This document shows, piece by piece, positions 5,440 through 8,647 of a DNA stretch of 8,647 bases. The first letter of the stretch is position 1; every line of letters starts with the position of its first letter. The stretch is from Chloroflexota bacterium (GTDB lineage Bacteria > Chloroflexota > Dehalococcoidia > DSTF01 > RBG-16-68-14), in the NCBI GenBank assembly GCA_022573935.1, contig JACZTE010000025.1, positions 1-8,647 of the forward strand, given 5' to 3'. The notes beneath the pieces were generated by a model. It did no database searches. It saw only the letters and a list, made by a program, of their open reading frames with translations, and was not told the DNA's origin. A program made the translations under genes and the position numbers.

Positions 5440-7917
5440 ATGAGCGCACCATGTGACGGCATTCGGGTCGTCGACTTTAGCTGGTGGATGGTCGGGCCGC
5501 TGGCGACGATGGTCCTCGCCGACTACGGCGCCGAGGTGATCAAAGTCGAGCCGCCCGACGGCGACCCCGCGCGCGACCTTCCGGCGTTCCAGACGTGGAA
5601 TCGCGGGAAAGAGAGCGTCGTCCTCGATCTGAAGACCGATGCCGGCCGGGAACGAGCCATGGATCTCATCCGCACGGCCGATGTTGTGGTGACAGGCTTT
5701 CGGCCGGGCGTGGCCGAGCGGCTCGGCGTCGGCTTCGCCCAGGTGCACGAGGCGAACCCGCGGGCGATCTACGCCTCCGTCACCGGCTACGGCGCGAAGG
5801 GGACGCGTCGCCATCTCCACGGGTACGATGCGCTCGTCGCCGCGAAGTCCGGGCGGATGAACATCTACGAACACATCGCGGACCGGCCGGGCCCCGGTTT
5901 CATCGCCAACCCCTACTGCTCGTTCTCGACGGCGATGCTGCTGACGCAGGGCATCCTCGCGGCGCTCCGCAGCCGCCGGCAAACGGGTGTTGGCCAAGAG
6001 GTCAGCGTCTCCATGCTGGCGGCCCTCTTGCCTTTCGACCTCAACACCTGGATCTTGCCGCAGTTCAAGCCGGTAGATCCGGACTCGAAGAAGGACACCC
6101 GGCACTTCGCCACATCGATCGGCCGCACGTACGACTCGCAGCGGCTGAGCCGGCCCGACGTCCGCGTTCCCCGTCCGAGCATCTGGTGCGGCGTGACGAA
6201 GGACGGGGTCTGGCTGTGGATCGAGAACACGGCGCAGCACCTGTGCGTGGAGCAGATGACGGCCCTAGACCTGCTTCATCTTTACGAGCAGGAGCGCTTC
6301 GCGCAGCTGCCGGCGGTCTTTAACGAAGACGACGGCGAAGCGCTGTGGCAGATTCTGCTGGAACGGGTGCGCTCGAAGACGTACGAGGAGTGGCGACAGA
6401 TCTTCGACGGCCACAAGATGGGCTGGGAACGCTTGGCCGAGCCGCTGGAGGCGCTGGAGCACCGGCAGGTGATCCACAACGGCCATCGAGTCGAGGTGCC
6501 CGGACTGGAGGATCAGCCGACGTTCCAACCTGGCGCGCTGGTACGCTGCTCGGAGAGCGAGACGCGCATCGGCCGGCGAGCGCCTCTCCTGGGCGAGCAC
6601 ACCGGGCAGCCGTTCGACCGGGCGGAGAGCGCAGAACCGGCGTCGCCGCAGGACACAGCGCGGGCAGGCAAACGAGGTCCCCTCTCCGGGATCACCGTGA
6701 TCGACATGTCGACATGGTTGGCGGGCGCGTTCGCCCCGACGATCCTGGCGGAGTTGGGCGCACGGGTGATCTCCATCGAGCCGCTTGGCGGGGAGCCGGG
6801 ACGCTACCTGATGGGCGGCGTGCTCGCTCTCGTCACCTCGCCGGGCAAGGAGAGCATCGCCCTCGACCTGAAGCGGCCGGAGGGGCGCGAGATCGTCCAC
6901 AAGCTGATCGCCCAGGCGGATATCGTCTACCACAACCTCCGGACGGGTGTGCCCGAACGGCTAGCCGTCGATTACGAAACGTGCAAGAAGCTGAACCCGA
7001 AGCTGATCTATCTGAACGCCGCCGCCTACGGCGATAGCGGCCCCGATCGCGCGCGACCGGCCTTCGCCGGCACCATCGCGGCGATGAGCGGCTACGGCCG
7101 GCGCCAGGCCGGAGGCGGCCACCCGGCGCCGGAGAGCCAGAAGCTGGACATGGAGGATCTGAAGAAGGAGGCCTGGCGGCTGGCGAGAACCGTGGATGGA
7201 AGCTCTGATGTCTGCGCCGCCATGGGGGCGGTAACAGCCGCGCTCCTGGGGCTGCAGGCTCGCGACAGCACAGGCGTAGGCCAGGAGCTGATGACGACGA
7301 TGGTCTGCTCGAACATGCTCGCCAACTCCGATGAGCTGATCGCCTACGATGGCCGGCCTCCCGTCCGGAGCGCCGACGCCGATCTCTTCGGCCTCGGCCC
7401 GCTCTACCGGCTGTATGAGACGTCGGAAGGTTGGGTCTTCCTCGCCTGCGTTCGGCGCAAGGAGTGGGAGGCGTTCTGCGCGGCGGCCGGCAAGCCGGAG
7501 CTCCTGCCCTCTTGGGGCGCGGGCTGGCAGAGCGATGGCGCGTCGCAGGAGAGCGAGGCCCTAGCCACGACCATCGCTGAGCTCCTGCGAGCGCGGCCGG
7601 CGGCGGAGTGGGAAGCGCTCATGGCGGAGCACGACGTGCCGCTCGTCTCGGTAGAGCTGCGTACGCCCGGCCTGTTCAGTCTGGAGGACGAAGACATGCG
7701 GGCTCAGGGGTTCATGGTCAGCGTGCACAGCTCTCAATACGGAGACTACTTGCGGCATGGGGCGCTGCACCAGTTCTCGGCGGACGAGCCGCACTTCGGC
7801 GCTTGGGAGCCCGTCGGCGGGCACACGCGGACGATCTTGTCGGAGCTCGGCTACAGCGAGGAGCAAATCGGCCGGCTCTTGAGCGAAAAGCTGGTCGAGG
7901 TTCCGGACGAGACCTAA
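5440..7917 (+). CDS. Tandem-domain class III (CaiB/BaiF) CoA-transferase fusion
   Basis: 825 residues, two full CaiB/BaiF units joined by a polar linker (about 391-413). Unit 1 has IRVVDFSWWMVGPLATMVLA (8-27), NRGKESVVLDLKTDAGRE (54-71), FRPGVAERLG (87-96) and QTGVGQEVSVSML (181-193). Unit 2 repeats the plan: ITVIDMSTWLAGAFAPTILA (418-437), GKESIALDLKRPEGREI (469-485), RTGVPERLAVDYE (501-513) and STGVGQEL (610-617). In unit 2 the catalytic position is Asp590 (SSDVCAAMGA). In unit 1 the aligned residue is Ser161 (PYCSFSTAM), so unit 1 is predicted inactive. Unit 2 has a charged insert at about 555-587, before the Asp. Normal family dimers are interlocked, so the fusion may act as a covalent pseudodimer with one active site. 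DMSP CoA-transferase/lyase DddD has a similar two-unit layout, but no other ddd genes are visible. GAGG at 5429-5432, 7 nt before the ATG, supports the start. Confidence 0.9.
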   Translation: MSAPCDGIRVVDFSWWMVGPLATMVLADYGAEVIKVEPPDGDPARDLPAFQTWNRGKESVVLDLKTDAGRERAMDLIRTADVVVTGFRPGVAERLGVGFAQVHEANPRAIYASVTGYGAKGTRRHLHGYDALVAAKSGRMNIYEHIADRPGPGFIANPYCSFSTAMLLTQGILAALRSRRQTGVGQEVSVSMLAALLPFDLNTWILPQFKPVDPDSKKDTRHFATSIGRTYDSQRLSRPDVRVPRPSIWCGVTKDGVWLWIENTAQHLCVEQMTALDLLHLYEQERFAQLPAVFNEDDGEALWQILLERVRSKTYEEWRQIFDGHKMGWERLAEPLEALEHRQVIHNGHRVEVPGLEDQPTFQPGALVRCSESETRIGRRAPLLGEHTGQPFDRAESAEPASPQDTARAGKRGPLSGITVIDMSTWLAGAFAPTILAELGARVISIEPLGGEPGRYLMGGVLALVTSPGKESIALDLKRPEGREIVHKLIAQADIVYHNLRTGVPERLAVDYETCKKLNPKLIYLNAAAYGDSGPDRARPAFAGTIAAMSGYGRRQAGGGHPAPESQKLDMEDLKKEAWRLARTVDGSSDVCAAMGAVTAALLGLQARDSTGVGQELMTTMVCSNMLANSDELIAYDGRPPVRSADADLFGLGPLYRLYETSEGWVFLACVRRKEWEAFCAAAGKPELLPSWGAGWQSDGASQESEALATTIAELLRARPAAEWEALMAEHDVPLVSVELRTPGLFSLEDEDMRAQGFMVSVHSSQYGDYLRHGALHQFSADEPHFGAWEPVGGHTRTILSELGYSEEQIGRLLSEKLVEVPDET

Positions 7918-7935
7918 CGCCGACGCGGCCCACCG

Positions 7936-7965
7936 TTGATTGCAACGCCCGCCGTTCGATACAAT
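7936..7965 (+). promoter_or_regulatory. Promoter of tRNA-Asn
   Basis: TTGATT (7936-7941) and TACAAT (7960-7965) with an 18-nt spacer. Predicted transcription start is near 7972, about 5 nt before the mature tRNA 5' end at 7977. It begins 18 nt after the stop of the fusion gene. A five-pair inverted repeat (CGTTG/CAACG, 7934-7947) overlaps the -35 but has no T-run, so it is not a convincing terminator. Confidence 0.6.
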
Positions 7966-7976
7966 GCGAAGCACAT

Positions 7977-8052
7977 TCCTCGGTAGCTCAATTGGTAGAG
8001 CGAGCGGCTGTTAACCGCTAGGTTGTAGGTTCGAGTCCTACCCGAGGAGCCA
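7977..8052 (+). tRNA. tRNA-Asn (anticodon GTT), CCA encoded
   Basis: The acceptor TCCTCGG (7977-7983) pairs with CCGAGGA (8042-8048), then discriminator G8049 and encoded CCA (8050-8052). The anticodon stem AGCGG/CCGCT encloses CTGTTAA with GTT at 8010-8012. The T arm is GTAGG-TTCGAGT-CCTAC. All stems are intact, so the gene should be functional even though its 3' half is overlapped on the other strand by the recombinase gene. Confidence 0.97.
8018..8052. other. Candidate attachment-site core: 3' half of tRNA-Asn shared with recombinase 3' end
   Basis: The anticodon-stem-to-CCA part of tRNA-Asn is also the last ten codons plus stop of the minus-strand recombinase gene, encoding APRVGLEPTT. 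A recombinase that ends in antisense tRNA sequence suggests that integration joined the element to the tRNA. A direct repeat of this segment should then mark the far end of the element, to the right of this window. No second copy exists inside the window. Confidence 0.35.
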
Positions 8053-8647
8053 TTCTACAGAAACGCCCGTCGAACCGCTCCCGCCGGTCGATCACGAAGA
8101 GGGGCGCGTAGAGCGGTTGGGGCGTGAGGCTGGCGATCTCCTTGCCCTCCACGACGATCCGTTGGAAGACTTCTCGCACGAACTCCCGCTGCATGGGGCG
8201 TGGGCTTTCCGCCCAGAGGCTCCCCACATCGCGCAGGTAGGACACGGCTCGCTCGACGTCGAGCGGCTCCGAGTCGTTGCGCTCCAGCTCTGAGAGCTGG
8301 CGACGGAGAGGTAGCATCTCTCGCCGGTAGCGTTCCTCATCGATGTCGTCCATGACGAACAGCCGGCGCCACCGCTCCAGTTTACGTTCAAGCTGAGGGC
8401 GCTGGTCTGGCTTCGCCACCGCTTTCCGGCGCTGCCGTAGCTCCTCTACCACCGCGCCCAGGTATTCGGGCGGGAGCCTCATGTCGCCGAGGTACGCGGC
8501 TAGCTGGCCCTCCAACACTTCCGCTCGCACCATCGGCTGGCGGCAGGCTTCCTTTCCGCGCCGCTGGGCGGTCGAGCATCGCATGTGCCGGTAGCGATAC
8601 TTTCCCGCCACGATGGTCGCGGAGCCGAGCATCGGAGCCTTGCAGGA
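8018..8647 (-). CDS. Large serine recombinase, C-terminal part (enters from right edge)
   Basis: 209 residues are visible and the frame is open to the edge. It starts within a recombinase zinc ribbon: CKAPM (second Cys of the first pair, at the edge), then KYRYRHMRCS and GKEAC supplying the second Cys pair. VRAEVLEGQLAAYL follows, typical just after the ribbon. Next is a charged coiled-coil stretch (LERKLERWRRLFVMDDIDEE, then RYRREMLPLRRQLSELE), and finally REFVREVFQRIVVEGKEIAS and LTPQPLYAPLFVIDRRER, the usual end of these proteins. The N-terminal catalytic resolvase domain and the recombinase domain lie outside the window, so activity cannot be judged. The Met at 8632 is internal, not the true start. 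Serine recombinases integrate or excise phages and genomic islands. The last residues, APRVGLEPTT, are antisense tRNA-Asn and the stop TAG (8020-8018) is in its anticodon stem. Confidence 0.85.
   Translation of the reverse strand, partial: SCKAPMLGSATIVAGKYRYRHMRCSTAQRRGKEACRQPMVRAEVLEGQLAAYLGDMRLPPEYLGAVVEELRQRRKAVAKPDQRPQLERKLERWRRLFVMDDIDEERYRREMLPLRRQLSELERNDSEPLDVERAVSYLRDVGSLWAESPRPMQREFVREVFQRIVVEGKEIASLTPQPLYAPLFVIDRRERFDGRFCRMAPRVGLEPTT

Noticed and set aside
5368..6240. 290-codon minus-strand open frame
   Set aside because: It overlaps unit 1 of the fusion transferase and has the Arg/Asp/Ala-rich composition of a reverse-strand shadow.
723..7917. 3-hydroxypropionate bicycle genes (malate or mesaconyl CoA-transferases plus mesaconyl-CoA hydratase)
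   Set aside because: CaiB and MaoC families are shared, but the bicycle does not use an acyl-CoA dehydrogenase heteromer or a tandem fused transferase, and its other signature genes are absent.
7934..7947. Inverted repeat CGTTG/CAACG as a terminator of the operon
   Set aside because: It has only five pairs and no T-run, and it overlaps the tRNA-Asn -35 element.
1..8647. CRISPR arrays, insertion sequences with terminal repeats, riboswitches
   Set aside because: No regularly spaced repeats, transposase or terminal inverted repeats, and no intergenic gap large or structured enough for a riboswitch, were seen.

Overview
High-GC bacterial chromosomal DNA with tightly packed genes. The central six-gene, plus-strand block encodes acyl-CoA chemistry. 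It is bounded on the left by housekeeping genes (a divergent dGTPase gene and two tRNAs) and on the right by a tRNA-Asn whose 3' half is overlapped by a serine-recombinase gene. The GC content, the abundance of CaiB/BaiF CoA-transferases and acyl-CoA dehydrogenases, and the recombinase abutting a tRNA would fit Chloroflexota (Dehalococcoidia or the SAR202 group). An actinobacterial or other high-GC origin cannot be excluded from this window alone.

Layout: 1-363 (minus) is the N-terminal 121 residues of a dGTP triphosphohydrolase-like HD protein that runs off the left edge. 364-497 is a divergent promoter region. 498-586 is tRNA-Leu(CAA) and 605-678 is tRNA-Gln(TTG). 723-7917 (plus) holds, in order, a class III CoA-transferase, two different acyl-CoA dehydrogenase subunits, two different MaoC/hot-dog hydratase subunits, and an 825-residue protein made of two fused class III CoA-transferase domains. 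7936-7965 is a promoter for tRNA-Asn(GTT) at 7977-8052. 8018-8647 (minus) is the C-terminal part of a large serine recombinase that enters from the right edge and ends inside tRNA-Asn.

How the genes may work together (inference): a carboxylic acid is converted to its CoA thioester by CoA transfer, dehydrogenated at the alpha-beta position by a heteromeric acyl-CoA dehydrogenase, and hydrated by a two-subunit MaoC hydratase. No 3-hydroxyacyl-CoA dehydrogenase, thiolase, transporter or regulator is present, so the substrate and the end of the pathway are unknown.

The most striking point is a repeated design. In three unrelated folds (acyl-CoA dehydrogenase, MaoC, class III CoA-transferase) the operon pairs one copy that keeps the expected catalytic residue with one that has lost it. 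In the first two cases the copies are separate genes; in the third they are fused.
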